Shown here piece after piece: positions 1 through 11,117 of a DNA stretch of 25,661 nucleotides. Each line of letters begins with the position of its first letter. Within the stretch, counting starts at the first letter, position 1. A program made the translations under genes and the position numbers. Source of the stretch: Cudoniella acicularis (lineage: Eukaryota; Ascomycota; Leotiomycetes; Helotiales; Helotiaceae); contig JAAMPI010000796.1 in assembly GCA_013054445.1 (NCBI GenBank), positions 1-25,661 on the forward strand, written 5' to 3'. The notes beneath the pieces were generated by a model. It was not told the origin of the DNA. It saw only the letters and a program-made list of their open reading frames with translations, and searched no databases.

Positions 1-40
1 GGGTGAGGTGAGGTGAGGTGAGGTGAGGTGAGGTGAGGGG
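1..40. repeat. GGTGA pentanucleotide tandem repeat
   Basis: About seven head-to-tail copies of GGTGA open the window. The unit is not the TTAGGG telomere unit, so this looks like an ordinary microsatellite and not a chromosome end. The array may extend left of the window. Confidence 0.9.
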
Positions 41-119
41 AGTGAGACGATTTGTAAAGAGGGGTTTGAGATGATTAGAGGGCGGGGGGGAAGATGAGGC
101 ATTATGACGGTGAAGGGTT

Positions 120-265
120 AAGGGGATCGGTAGGTAGGTAGGTAGATATCTATATAGCAAGCAGAAGCACTACCTTCCTGGTAGTAGGTAGGTAGGTAAT
201 TGTTTATAGAAGGGGAAAAAAAAGCCGCGGGATAGATATTGGTTGGTTGGTTAGTTAGTTAGTCT
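120..265. repeat. Short tetranucleotide repeat cluster
   Basis: GTAG units repeat at about 129-147 and again at about 182-199, and GGTT/AGTT units repeat at about 240-262. These are simple-sequence runs in non-coding DNA with no coding frame across them. Confidence 0.75.
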
Positions 266-1452
266 GGTTGGTCGAAACCCCATCAGGGAACAGAGCTAAG
301 CGAAGAATTCAGCACTAGAAAATCTTCAGCCAATACTTGAGAGGTTTTCGTCTAGTGAAAAGGGTATAATTTGGTTCCGAGTGCTTTAAGGCTTGGTCAT
401 ACATGTATAGGGAAGTATGTATACCTAGGTGTATTACTGTAGGACGAAGTTTAAGACTTGCAGAAGGACTTAAAGGAGGGTTAGAGAGTTTAGTTTAGGG
501 TAATATAAAGCTATAGATTAAAGCTTTCTAGGCTCAGTAAAATATATATCTTTTCTTGTCTTAATGATAGATGCCTGCTAGGGCCCCGGGGAGGAAGCAA
601 AATCTAGGGCCTATTCCCCTAAAGCGACAGTTTCAAATATACAGTAATAAGTTAAACAGTGTAATATTTCTATGTAAAATTGCGGCGGTTGCCCAGTAAC
701 CACACCCCAAAACAGACAGAAATAAAAGTGATTTTTTGTTGATATAGGGCAGTAAAGTAGTTCGGGAAAGTGCGGGGATAGTGTTGAATCCCTGATATTT
801 GTGGCATACCGTATTCCAGAGAGGTCTCGGGTGCTTGAAACGTGAGAAATGAGGTATACGTATTGTCCCTTTGGAAAAAACTCGGAGTAGATAGATTATA
901 TTGAGGGAAAATGAAAACTTGATGATAAGAAATGGAGTATCTTTCTTTGCACCTTCGAAAGTCATATCCAGTTTTATGATACGGAGCAGAAAAGTTGCGT
1001 ACTTTTTTTTTGTTTAGGATTAAAGACCTAAGAAGAAATACTAGTAAGAAAAAGTGTGGATTTACATGAATATCATAACAATGCAAGGTCTAATGGTGAA
1101 AAGAGTTTTAATATGTATTTTAACCTGAATTTCGAGTCCTTGATCGTGTCATCATTTTATGTACAGATATTTGTAGCTTACCTCTACGTCTCAGCGAAGG
1201 CTTCGAGTTTGTAGTTCTGTATTTTCTCAAGGGCGGTTTTTGGATTCTCGCTTTTTGTTCGTGCTTGTTTTTGTTTTTGAAGTTTGTATTTCCTGCTCGA
1301 CGGCGAGTGCGACTCGTATAAGGTTTGTGTTCCGGCGGAGCTATAGAGGAGGGAAGATTAGTTAGCATATTCCCTTGTTTACAAGTATTCCAGGGGAAAA
1401 AAGGAGAAAAAGGCAGCATACTCTCCGGCGCTATGCCGGTACTAGAACCCAA
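266..1452. other. Non-coding stretch, no gene supported
   Basis: Open frames here are short, mostly on the minus strand, and show no recognisable domain, splice structure or fungal codon pattern. The last 200 bases could hold a lost 5' exon of the kinase pseudogene that follows: a stretch around 1230-1350 stays open on the plus strand but matches nothing I recognise. Confidence 0.5.
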
Positions 1453-2552
1453 ATGATATCCTTCGGAAAGTTGACATACCGGCTAGAGTACACGGAAGAC
1501 CTAGATACATATCAAAAGAACATTCGAATATTTTTTACATATTACCTTCGTCGGCCTATTCCACCTCCAGAAATCTCTGCCACGCCTTCTCCATGGGATA
1601 TAGTTCTTGATAGCTGGCTTTGTAAACGTACGGTCGGTCTAGGAGGCTTTATAACTGTCTGTGCTGCCAAAAATCTCAGCGCTGGCAAAACGGAGGCTAC
1701 AAAATTCTTCGTCAGGAATCGAAAGAAGTGGCCTGAAATCGCAAAAGAATTTAACATCTACGACCATATCCCAACTCATGTACTCTACTTCCTTCATAGC
1801 CTTTATCCTGTTACATATCTAGTAGCATTTCTAACGGTAATAATAGCCTTGTCTCCTACAAAAAGCTGGCGTATATTACGAAATAGGCGATCGATGGCTC
1901 GTGGGACCATCCGACGTTGACGAGGCACATGAACGGTATGGCCTGCCCGCTCTTCCCGAAAAAGTTGCTATTATAACAACGCCTTATGCACAATTTATTC
2001 TGCACCATTATCTTCCTAGTCTCTCACTTCCAGCGCGACTACTTGTTTTTCGGCAAATTCTGGAAAGTGTAAGCGTGCTTCACTCAGCTGAAGTCCCATT
2101 CATCCACCGGGATCTGAAACCATCAAACATTGGGACCATAAGTTATGAAGGCCCGCAAGTTGAATTGATGATCCTTGACTATGGCCAAAGGTTCAGATGT
2201 TCGCCTGGGATCCAAAGGATGGAGATGCAGGGGCTGAAGGATACCAAGCTCCAGAAACGAAGAATCAGATCTATGGAACCGCTATCGATATATGGTCTTG
2301 TGGAATCCTACGTGTTCGGATGTTTAGACCTGACATTCATCCTTAGAGAGATCCCCATCACAAGAGGTCGCGGGGATGTCCAGAAACTTAGGAATGACTG
2401 AACACCTCGTTGCGTTGATGCTTCAATGAGAGCCCGAGAAAATAATCTCAGCTCGTGATGCACTGCAACACGCATGCTTCTCTATCTTAGATACTTCGCC
2501 ATCTCCTGGTTCTGATTTAGATATTATACCAGCGTCAAAACGAGCAAAGTGA
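1453..2552 (+). pseudogene. Decayed Ser/Thr protein kinase gene
   Basis: Kinase-domain landmarks lie in the correct order but in all three frames. Frame one (to 1920) has the glycine-rich loop GLGGFITV and a VAIK-like ATKFF. A shift near 1860-1880 moves to the frame of 1901, which carries the catalytic loop HRDLKPSN and a DYG in place of DFG (about 2100-2185). A second shift near 2185-2195 leads to the activation-segment end GYQAPE (about 2239) and the alpha-F motif DIWSCGI. A third leads to a C-lobe end resembling EPEKIISARDAL in the frame of 2394, which also contains an internal TGA at 2427-2429. HRD and the P+1 segment are readable, so decay is fairly recent. Short introns cannot explain the pattern, because the shifts fall inside conserved motifs without splice sites. 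The N-terminal limit is uncertain. The ancestor may have had an upstream domain, since the leader is unlike a kinase. Confidence 0.82.
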
Positions 2553-2849
2553 CAAGAGTTGGAATTACTATACCCAAAGACATTATAAATTCTACAATAG
2601 TCTCAAAACCTCGTTCGAAGCTATAAAATTCCCAGCCCCCATCCAAAAATAAAGAGCATGTCGAGATAACTGCCTTGCTCTCTCGTCTCCTTCTAAATTC
2701 TCATAGCATGGAATTGAATTTGTCTCTCTATCTTTATCAGAGTGCAAGTGCCCGCTGGAAAAGAGCCACCAAAATAGTCTTAACTTGATCGGAAGCTAAA
2801 GCCAAAAGGCTCCGCATAACCAAATCCAAACATTATCCTTCGCTAGATA

Positions 2850-4449
2850 TCAACTTTCGTAAATCCAGAACGACGATTTTATATCAATACGAATATATGC
2901 AAATGGCACCCCAGACTTTTCCCTTTTAAGGCGGCCAGCTAATTCCTCAATCAATTCCTTGTCTTCAGCGGAAGCTGGAATTTGCTTTTCTATGTTTTCA
3001 AGGGGAGGAAGATATAAGAAGAGGTTGTGGAGGTTGCGACACTGAGAGAAGATTTTCAGGAAGTCCGATGCCTGGAAATCGACAATTAGCAATCAGAGAA
3101 AATTAAAATTGCCTAGGGTAAACAAACCTCGTCAGGATTCATACCTAAGGACAGAGTCGTGAGACGGGGGCAAGAACGCTGAATCATAGCTAGGTCATGA
3201 ACCGATACCGTATCCAAGGACTGAGTATCTCTATTGTGATAGCCATGCATAACATCAAACAAAGCCAGAACACGCAGGTTCTCACCCTGCCTCGTTATCG
3301 CGGAGACATCGAATAGCTTTAGATCGCAACTGATAGCCATCTCCTCGAAATCCGTCCTACTCTCCAAAAGCTCTTGCAGCTGAAATGTCACAGACTCATT
3401 ATAGCGTTTGTCTTCTTCAGTCAGTGGTAGATCACACATACCTCTATCCCCGATTCGAAGACGCTTCAATAAAGGTAGATCAGGTGGGGAAAATGTACAG
3501 AGGGAGGGACCTAATGAGCCCCAATGGATATCTAGCTCCGACAGGCGGGAGACATTCCAGATCGCGCGCCCTTCTTCTCTTAACCACGGCCAGGATGAGG
3601 GCCAGTAGTCGTTTAGTAGTGTGAGTTTCCTGATCGGAGCTATTTTTCCTGGCTGTAGGTTGAAATTTCCGGGGCGCATGGCGACGAGGTCGAGCAGGAG
3701 GGTCTCTAGATTCCTCGCCGTGGTTATCAGGTTACAGATGGGTGCAGTGTTGTAAGCAATGTTACCGGCCCTGAAATATTTAAGGTGCAGGGACTTGAGA
3801 TTTTCGGCTGGGATAAAGGGGGTGTGGTCTGGGGAGGGTATTCCGTACCGTGAGAGGTCTTTTGGGATCATGTACTCTTCGATGAACAGGCCCACGTGAG
3901 GGAGATTTGTTAATGTTTGCTGCAAGACTGGGGGAAACTTTAGCATCTGGTCCTCTTGCCAGTAAGCATATTTATATCTGCTAGAATTATGATCTGTGGT
4001 ACGGTAGCGTAGAAGAGGACTCACGTTAGAGTTTCTAGTTGGGGACACTGCGAAAGCAGGGAGGCTACAAGATCCCAATCCAAGCCGCAGTTGATGACAA
4101 TATGTCTTGCGTTTGGACGGACTTTACATCTGGCATTGTCTGCGTTTGACAAATTTTCGACGGTCTCGGGCCTTAAGGTAATTTTGCGGTAAGTGGACGG
4201 GGTCGCGAGATCGCTGATCCTGCGAGATACGTGTCGAAGCTTAGGGAGGGATTCTGGTGCAATATAAAAGAGCTTTTTTTTTCGTTTAGCACACCTCTAA
4301 TTTGCAAAAGCAATACGCACCTCTTCAAATATAAGGAGAAGGATCTCGGAGCTGAGATTGTTGAGGGAAAGCGGTTCTCGCGTTTTAGGCATCTCTTTTG
4401 TTGTCAAATGAGCAAATGCGGACTCGAGGTCGGCCTGGTTGGATGCCAT
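2850..4449 (-). CDS. F-box/LRR-like protein, four exons
   Basis: Reconstructed exons are 4449-4317, 4253-4025, 3980-3128 and 3071-2850, giving 478 residues with all phases agreeing. The N terminus carries an F-box-like helix pair (NLSSEILLLIFEE near residues 30-43, then LPKLRHVSRRISDLATP after the first intron). An F-box would dock the protein to Skp1 in an SCF ubiquitin ligase. The rest has irregular leucine-rich stretches (LKSLHLKYF, LETLLLDL, LKRLRIGD, LRVLALFDV, LTTLSLGM) that would recognise the substrate, which is unknown. Intron 2 (3981-4024) is only 44 nt and ends in a tandem CTAG/CAG acceptor; both choices keep frame. For intron 1, the donor GTATTG at 4316 is weaker than GTGCGT at 4320, but only the former keeps the conserved frame. 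Such F-box genes are numerous and variable in filamentous fungi. Family assignment is fairly secure; the first splice site less so. Confidence 0.75.
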
Positions 4450-5071
4450 CGTCAGATTATGTTGTGTGGTCTGCTGAGATTTTTGCTATAAAATTTTGAT
4501 TTTGTTTGAACTGAGTAGAAATAAATGACACGGAAGGCGGCGTTCGTGAGGAGAAGGTGTCTGTCAGCCTAACCAACGTAGCGTTTCGCTTGCCTGCCCT
4601 ATAGTACCCCGCACCCCGTAATCTTACCCCGCCGCTTTTTTGCGCAGAAAGAAAACAAAAATCTTTAATTGGGAGTTTTAGCTTCGTCCTTGAATATGGA
4701 TTATCTATTTAATTTGGTTTCTCAACTGGTGGGTTCTTTGGAATGCAGGATATATACAGAAAATTCGAATTGCCTTTTGGGTAAGTGGTAAAGGGGCCTG
4801 GATAGGGGCTCGCCAGTATTTTCTTAGCCTCTGAAATTAACATTATAACGAAACAAAAAAACATTGAGATTCATAGGATCACTAGGGAAAGATTTTTACT
4901 ACAAATACAACTGAAATAAATTTTATTTTCCAGTTTGTAAGCAACTTAACAGAGATTTGTTAATTTTTTGCGGTCTTGATGCAAACTCTTTTCGCTATGC
5001 TACTGAAAATTTCAGGGGGAAGCAAGGTAATTTGTTTTTATTTATCCTTAACTAAGAGTGCTTTTCGCACA
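4450..5071. other. Intergenic region upstream of F-box gene
   Basis: This AT-rich spacer separates two minus-strand genes and should hold the F-box gene promoter and the 3' UTR of the secreted-protein gene. I see no supported ORF, RNA or repeat in it. Confidence 0.5.
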
Positions 5072-6122
5072 CTAACTAAGTGGACCCAAGTTCAAAGAGC
5101 TTTGTCCACAAAGACATTGTCCCGACGGTGCACATATCGGTGTGTCGTCAGGTGAACATTGAGAAGCAAGACAATCAGTTGACAGCTTGCATGCCGATGG
5201 CACAGCTTGGGACGGCTGTGTTGTGCTTGCTGCAGATGGTGGTGTTACTGTAGAAGCAACAACAGAAGCTGAAGTTTCCGGATCTGGGGATAAAGTTTCA
5301 GGGTTTGATAGGTCGTTCGTTGGCGCTGCGAAGGATAAAATGGTAGATAGTGGATCATGTGGATGTTTTTTTCGTCGTTCGATTGTAGTAGCTGCTGATT
5401 TTTCTGTAGATGTGACGTGAGAGGATGAAGTATTGGGTTCTGAGGACGAGGTTCGAGAGTTGGCTGGATCGCTCTTTGGCGGAGTTGAAAGAAGGACAGC
5501 AGCAGCTGAAATAACAGGCTCGTCAGAACCTGGCGCCAGAGCCAACTTTGCATTAAAAGTTTCGGAGCTTTTTTCGTCCACAGACGTTACCCTCGATGGA
5601 GTAGTAGTCGCAAGTGTAGTAGCATCTGCCGAGCCAGGTGTTGGTGAATCTACATAAGCTTTCATGCTAGTTGCATTTACTCGCGATGATTGAGAATTAG
5701 TTGTATAATTCGGAATTGAGATTGAACTCGGCTCCGAAGTTCCCGGAATGCTGGACGTCAAAGCTTCTGAACTGACCGGCAGTCCCAGTCCTGCCAGAGC
5801 TGTGCTTGTAGGATCCTGTGCGAGCGAGGTATTTGCGCTGAAATCCCCTTAGTCAAAACTCAAGAGTTCAGGAAAAAAGGCAAAGAAAGAGGGGAAAACT
5901 GACGGTGGGGAAATGGGTCTCTTACTCTTGATATGATTTCTCTTGATTTCTTGCTGCAAATAATGTTGTACATTCCGCTAGGGGATCTCCAGTTAAAGTT
6001 GCACAACGCACTATTCCGGTAATGTCGTTGTCAGATAACTGGGCGTTGATTTTGTGGGGAGAAAGTAGAAAATAAAAGTAGATAAAAGCCCAGCACGGGT
6101 AACCCGTGCAAGACAAGCGCAT
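5072..6122 (-). CDS. Secreted Ser/Thr-rich protein with Cys-rich tail
   Basis: Two exons, 6122-5926 and 5837-5072, separated by an 88-nt intron (donor GTAAGA, branch TGACTAA, acceptor TTTCAG), give 320 residues. Residues 1-28 form a signal peptide with a WAFIYFYFLL core and probable cleavage after NAQ. A short domain with two cysteines follows. The long middle is dominated by Ser, Thr, Pro and Ala, as in O-glycosylated mucin-like stalks. The last 40 residues hold six cysteines at about 282, 288, 293, 301, 307 and 309 (spacing C-x5-C-x4-C-x7-C-x5-C-x-C), a small disulfide module of the kind seen at the ends of many fungal secreted proteins. There is no hydrophobic C-terminal GPI signal, so it is probably released or held in the wall. 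I do not recognise a named family, and a role as a wall protein or effector is inference only. Confidence 0.72.
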
Positions 6123-8123
6123 CCTGTCTAAATGTAGTCGAAGTAAGTCACACAGAATTGAAAAGGAAATTGCGAATTAAATTTGATGAAGGCAATTTTT
6201 AGAGCGGCAGGAGAGTCGGAGCGCAAAGATTTGGAGAATTCTTTACCTCAGTGGAAATCCTGAAATTTTTATGCTAACTAAAGTACGAACATTTACAATA
6301 CTTGAAACCCGACCGCAGCTGTTACAAATGTAACCATTAACTTCTGCTGCTTAGCGCCGCGCATATAAAAAAATAAGGCTCGTTGGGGAAAATCCAGACT
6401 TCTAATTCGGTCAAAGTGTCTGAGTTTCAGTTCAGCGGTTACAAGTAAAAAGTGCATCCCTCAATGGGTCGTTTTTTAACAGCCTTGGCGTTAATGGTCA
6501 TTAGGATTGTGGCAGTGCGAATGTTGGTACTTTTGAGGCCAATGGAATACCAACAGACGAGGCTGCTTTTGGCCGGCCAGGCTCGGCCTTTTGATACGAG
6601 AATTGTATACGTAAAAAATCGGAAAGTTGCTCAACCGGTTTTAACATGAGATTTTCAACACTCCCACCTCAATCGCTGTTAAGAAATGCGAATGTAAGTT
6701 AGCGTTTTGTTTGTGTGCAGTTAATATGAGCGGGGATGGCGGCAAAGGGAGAGATCCCCCTGCCTTCGCTCGCTTAGCACAGCCTGCCCCTAAACCACGG
6801 ATTTGAAAACTGAAATATATCTCGAATAAAAAGAACACTACATGCATGACATGTTTCTAAACAAGAAATAAGATCTCCTGCTCGTTGTTATCTCCGTTTA
6901 GTTATTGATTTATGGAAATACTTTCATATTTTGAAGTGTTCATGAAGTACTGATCCCGCATCAAAATAGCTACAAATAAGAACAAACAAAACACGACATT
7001 TATTACATCCACGATTCTACTCGAAAATAGTACATAAATAACAAGGGAATTATGACGACTATTATAATCCTAGTCTAGTTGTAAATTTATTGGAACGCGT
7101 GGATATTTTGAAGTGTTTACCTAGTACGTTGCCACGGGATCAGGGATTCAGGGGTAAACACCAAGGTGGGGAACGAGCCAGTACAGTGGTGTGGGACAAG
7201 AGAGTATATCCTCTTCTTTGATTCTGTAATTAGTTCTTCTTCTCTTTGCTGCAGTCCTAGTCAATTAAGGTCATCCCAAACTCACTGCTCCATGTTGTGA
7301 CATACGTACCCCTCACTCAAATATTGGAAGCGAGAAGAGGAGGTAACAGAAATAAAATTCTGCTTCGTGCTCAATGAACCTGAATACCAGTAAAAGAAAA
7401 GCAAGAGAAATATCAAGAATAATGTAACCTCCGACTATCAAACTATTTTTCAAGGCTAGAAGTAGTGTTTCAGATCGGGTCGCTTTGTCGCTTTTCATAT
7501 AATTAAATTCCTGCTCCTGCAGCCTAATATTCACAAAAGCAGCAATTGATCAACTGTCCAGCCAAAACAGTGAATTCTTGCCTTCTTTTAATGCCACCCT
7601 TGTTTCAGCTCTTGTTTGTGTTGCAGGGTCTTCGCAGGCAGGGATAAAGAGTAAGGATTGTGTGAGATCAATTGATTGTATTGAAGTTATTAAGTTAAGT
7701 TATTATTTAGGATTATCTTTTTGGATTTTATACCTGTTATTTGGAAGTTAAATTAGCTGTGTCCTAAATGCCACTGTGCCCTGTTTCCTTGAGGTATTCT
7801 AGACTAAAATCTATAACGATATGGACCCACAACTACTACCATAAACAGCTCTTCACATTCAACAGTCACAAAGCGAAGCAACGAAGTTGTGGAATGCGTC
7901 TGTATTGCTACAACCCACCACATCTACACAGCAGAAAATCTACCATCAATCTACCAATTCTCCAAACTCCGCCTCTAAAACTCCATGTCTACCCCAGAAA
8001 ACTTTCCCTAGTAATATGGTACTAACACCAGTATGCAAATGCGCCACCAACACCCAACAGTAAGAATTACCAATACACCAGTATCAGCATCTATACAAAG
8101 GCAGATGATGCGACAAGAAGAGA
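6123..8123. other. Long intergenic region, no gene supported
   Basis: About 2 kb without a convincing coding frame on either strand. The longest open frames (for example 7768-8025 plus and 7313-7534 minus) lack domains and splice context. A TATA-like ATATAAAAAAATA lies near 6362-6374, but no start downstream is supported. A 15-bp direct repeat is listed separately. The part next to 6122 should be the promoter of the secreted-protein gene, and the part below 8124 the 3' UTR of the GH16 gene. Confidence 0.5.
6926..7117. repeat. 15-bp direct repeat pair in spacer
   Basis: ATATTTTGAAGTGTT occurs at 6926-6940 and again at 7103-7117, 177 bp apart on the same strand, and both copies are followed a few bases later by AGTAC. 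This may be a remnant of an old duplication; function is unknown. Confidence 0.6.
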
Positions 8124-9402
8124 TCACTGATAAATTTTGACCGAATTGACAAGGAAATAGGCCGATGTGAAAGCCGAGGGATTATTTCGCACATAATCCT
8201 CACAGGTCGCAACACCAGTCTTGGCAGCACAGTCGCCGTAGCTGGACCATGCATCGCCGCCTGCTTCCATGCCGCAGAAGGTGATGTCGAACCACTGTGT
8301 TTTGTATTAGCAATGCGCAAAATATACGCCGGAGGTATTTCCTGTCCGCGATTTTCCCTCAAAACAAAATGTAGTGGAAAAGAGAGAGAAAAAAGAGACT
8401 GACCACGCCCTGACTCAAGAAATTTGCATCTAGATCACAATTTCCCCCATTGGTCGTATCAAAATTGCCCGCCGGCATTCCCCAACCTGCCGGATTTGGA
8501 TTCCCATTCGTAATATCACTCGGCACAGTACCACCAGGCCAATACCAAATGCGAATATGAGCACTGGTCCACTCCATCGCATACACAACACCATTTTGAT
8601 TCAATGCGTCGCCGTAACTGCCATCGGGGGCGCGAATGCTGCAGCCGTCGTAATTCTGGTTCGGTTGGTCGGTGTGCAAGTTGCAATCAGTAGTGCCATT
8701 GTCTACGCGGCCGGTTTCTGAGTTGTCGGGCGGGTTGAAGGTACAGTTTAGCGAGGGGTTGGTGGTGTGCAGTGTCATGTAGTTGTGAGGAGTGTCGGAG
8801 AAGGATTCGAAGATATCGATTTCGCCGTTGTTGTTGCCTTCGTTGTGGATTGTCCAGCTGTTTTCCCCAGGTGCACACGTTAGCTTCATCCTTTTTTTCA
8901 ACACGGCTTTTGGGCTTGAGGCCGAGGGAATTCGATATGGAGAGGGACTTACAAAGCAGGCCAGGTGCCGCAAGCACTACTAGGAACGTGTGCGAAATCG
9001 CCAATGAGGACACCATGAGTGAACTCCAGATTGGACTGGAGCCAAACACTCTTTCGGCCGAAATCAGAGCCAATTCCGGAAACCACTTGGGTGCTCTCTG
9101 CCCCGAAGTAGACTTGGTTGTTGACGATTTTGGTGAGACCGAGGGCTTGGGCTTGAGCGAGGGTGGTGTAGTTGACTGTTCCTCCCGTTGGGTCGGGTCC
9201 CTGGTTTTGAGTTAGAATTTGTTTGGAGGTGGGGGAGATGAAGAGGGGAGAAAGGGGGAAGGAAGGGAGAACTTACGTTGTTGTAAAAGAAGCTGTCAAA
9301 CCAGTTTGATGCATTGTAGTTTTGTACAAGCTGATATCCTGACGCCGAGACAAATAAGGAAAGAGTTGAAAGGAAGCAAAAGAGTGTGTTGAGGGGAGCC
9401 AT
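8124..9402 (-). CDS. Secreted GH16 endo-1,3(4)-beta-glucanase
   Basis: Four exons (9402-9277, 9200-8953, 8857-8404, 8294-8124) give 332 residues with consistent phases. The introns are 76, 95 and 109 nt. A signal peptide covers about residues 1-22 (FCFLSTLSLFVSASG). The catalytic signature GEIDIFES lies at 136-143 and fits the GH16 pattern E-x-D-x-x-E: Glu137 as nucleophile, Asp139 as helper, Glu142 as acid/base. The flanking blocks CGTWPAFW before it and TFCGMEAG plus the ending NPSAFTSAYFLVNSVKIYQ are typical of fungal mixed-linkage/laminarin-type GH16 enzymes. It should be secreted and cleave beta-1,3 or beta-1,3-1,4 glucan in fungal or plant walls. Length is normal for a single-domain enzyme, with no carbohydrate-binding module or GPI signal. 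Intron 3 has a weaker GTCAGT donor. A long antisense frame across this gene is a shadow. The precise glucan substrate cannot be told from the sequence. Confidence 0.93.
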
Positions 9403-9489
9403 TCTGATAGTGGGGTCCTCTGCAGTGGCTGGAAAAGGAGAGTGTGTGGATGTGAAGGAGATACATCGAAATCAAAGATGTGGACCCAG

Positions 9490-9496
9490 ATATATA
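9490..9496 (-). promoter_or_regulatory. Possible TATA element of GH16 gene
   Basis: On the minus strand this reads TATATAT, about 90 bases upstream of the GH16 start codon at 9402, a reasonable distance for a fungal core promoter with a short 5' UTR. It is based on sequence match and position only. Confidence 0.35.
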
Positions 9497-10309
9497 AACT
9501 GGACTTTCGCCGCAAGAACCTGTACCTACAGAAGGTGGCAAGTCTTACCGGGGATTCGCCTTTGCATTGAATCGTCTCAAGTTCAACAGAATTAGACCCG
9601 AGTGAATTATAGCACAGCCCCAGCAGCAGGGCGCAAGTCCAAATCATTCTTTGTTTATTTCTACTGTAATTACGCCCCAGATAAACTGTTTTGAACAAAT
9701 GCTGGCTTCGTTAGCTTGCCTAGAGAGAGCAAACAAGTGAGAAGGAGCAAAGTTGTTTCTTTAGAATTTCGCACAAGACTTGACTTAACTGGGTTTGTGT
9801 GGCTATCATGTTGAACTCAAGCTATTGACAGCTCTTTTCCCCGTCTTTTAGGGATAGGTAAAAGAGCAACACACAGTATTTGAAGGCCTCTTAATACGCA
9901 GCCAATCGCAACTTAAGAAAACGGCATAAGCCAGAGTCAAGATACTGCATCAAATGAATAAACGATCTTCGGCTTTGCCGCTGGGAATTCAACTACAAGC
10001 AAACGGATCAGACCCAAAAAAAATAGTAAACAGGTGAAATGAAAGAAATGAAAGAAATCCATTAGATGCTCACTGCCCATCATAGCTTATGCATGGGCGG
10101 CGTAGCCGAACGGACCGGTCTTGAAGGCCAAACCGTCACTCTCGCGACCCGAAGCAGAGACACGATGCGGCGTCAAACATTGAGCCAAGCCGCAGGATTG
10201 CAATCCAAGTCACGGCCAAGGACACTGCGTATATCATCACGTCAGCCACTAGCCACTTAATATTTGTTTTAAGCTTTCGACTGCCTCATAGGATCATCTG
10301 ACTAGGCCA

Positions 10310-10360
10310 AGATGAATTAACATACAAATTATGAGACGAATTGTGCCGTCTTATTCATCT
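10310..10360. repeat. Nested inverted repeat, hairpin-forming
   Basis: AGATGAAT at 10310-10317 is the exact reverse complement of ATTCATCT at 10353-10360. Inside it AGACG (10334-10338) pairs with CGTCT (10347-10351) around an 8-base loop. It may fold as a two-stem hairpin; function is unknown. Confidence 0.55.
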
Positions 10361-11117
10361 GAGGATTGATCAAGAGAACCTGAAAAAAGGCATCTCATGT
10401 AAGCTGAAAGGTGAGAAGAGGCGAAGTGACGGACGTCAAATGTTGACGTAAATTACCGAATAGAGTAACCGAAAGGCTTCTCGAAGTTTATGCCTTTGAT
10501 CCAGAGTCAACACTATTTTCTCTTCAAACATTATCGTTCCAACGACGTGGTGTTGGGAGAGAATGCTCCGGGGTTTAGTGGTTCGATTGGTTTTCGGATG
10601 CTGATCCGGGCTCCAGGAGCTGGCAACCTATCAAAATATTCGGATTAGGTTCGTATTGGAAACACGATGGTTTCACGTAATCCTCCGCGCATAGTTGGTT
10701 TTTCTTAGTAATTCTGAGATACACTGAACGGGGAGAACCTTCATGAAAAGGCTCCCTGGCCTCTGAAGTTCTGGTCTGACAACCTCAATCTGTTTTCTAT
10801 CTCGCTTTGGCCTTTGGGACTTCTTATTTACTTGACAGACCTCTCGAGGCAGAAGCAGGTGCCTCTAAAACAACGAAAAGAGGCGGGGGATTTGTGTAAA
10901 AACTAGTTCTGGTTTGAATGTTTTACTTCGAGGGTATGAATAGTGGATCATATGGATGAGTGGGTCTTTCTTTTCGAACTTTCTGATACGAAGCCTCTGC
11001 AAATAAACGTTCTCGGGTAAAATACGACACCTAAATTGAGTGAGCACAGGAATATGGCATTTCTTCAAGTCGATGTTTCCACGTGCCTTGACCGAGTCTC
11101 AAAAGATTGTGATTGGT

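Larger units (their letters stand above)
9403..11117. other. Intergenic region between GH16 and HET pseudogene
   Basis: The part next to 9402 should be the GH16 promoter. The rest has no supported gene on either strand. A nested inverted repeat at 10310-10360 is listed separately. A tRNA-Ser-like stretch near 10093 does not fold properly and was rejected. Confidence 0.5.

Noticed and set aside
1..40. Possible telomere at the left edge
   Set aside because: The unit is GGTGA, not TTAGGG, and the array is short.
633..1086. Overlapping minus-strand frames near the left edge
   Set aside because: Two frames overlap, with no recognisable motif, signal peptide or splice pattern supporting either.
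4021..4078. Separate short gene starting at 4078 on the minus strand
   Set aside because: The first 30 or so residues are translated intron. Splicing 4025 to 3980 joins the frame to the F-box exons.
8772..9215. Plus-strand open frame of 147 codons
   Set aside because: It lies antisense to the well-supported GH16 exons 2 and 3 and has no domain of its own.
10093..10180. tRNA-Ser-like start (GGCGGCGTAGCCGAACGG) with TTGAA loop
   Set aside because: The anticodon stem is too short, the loop has only five bases and there is no matching acceptor 3' strand.
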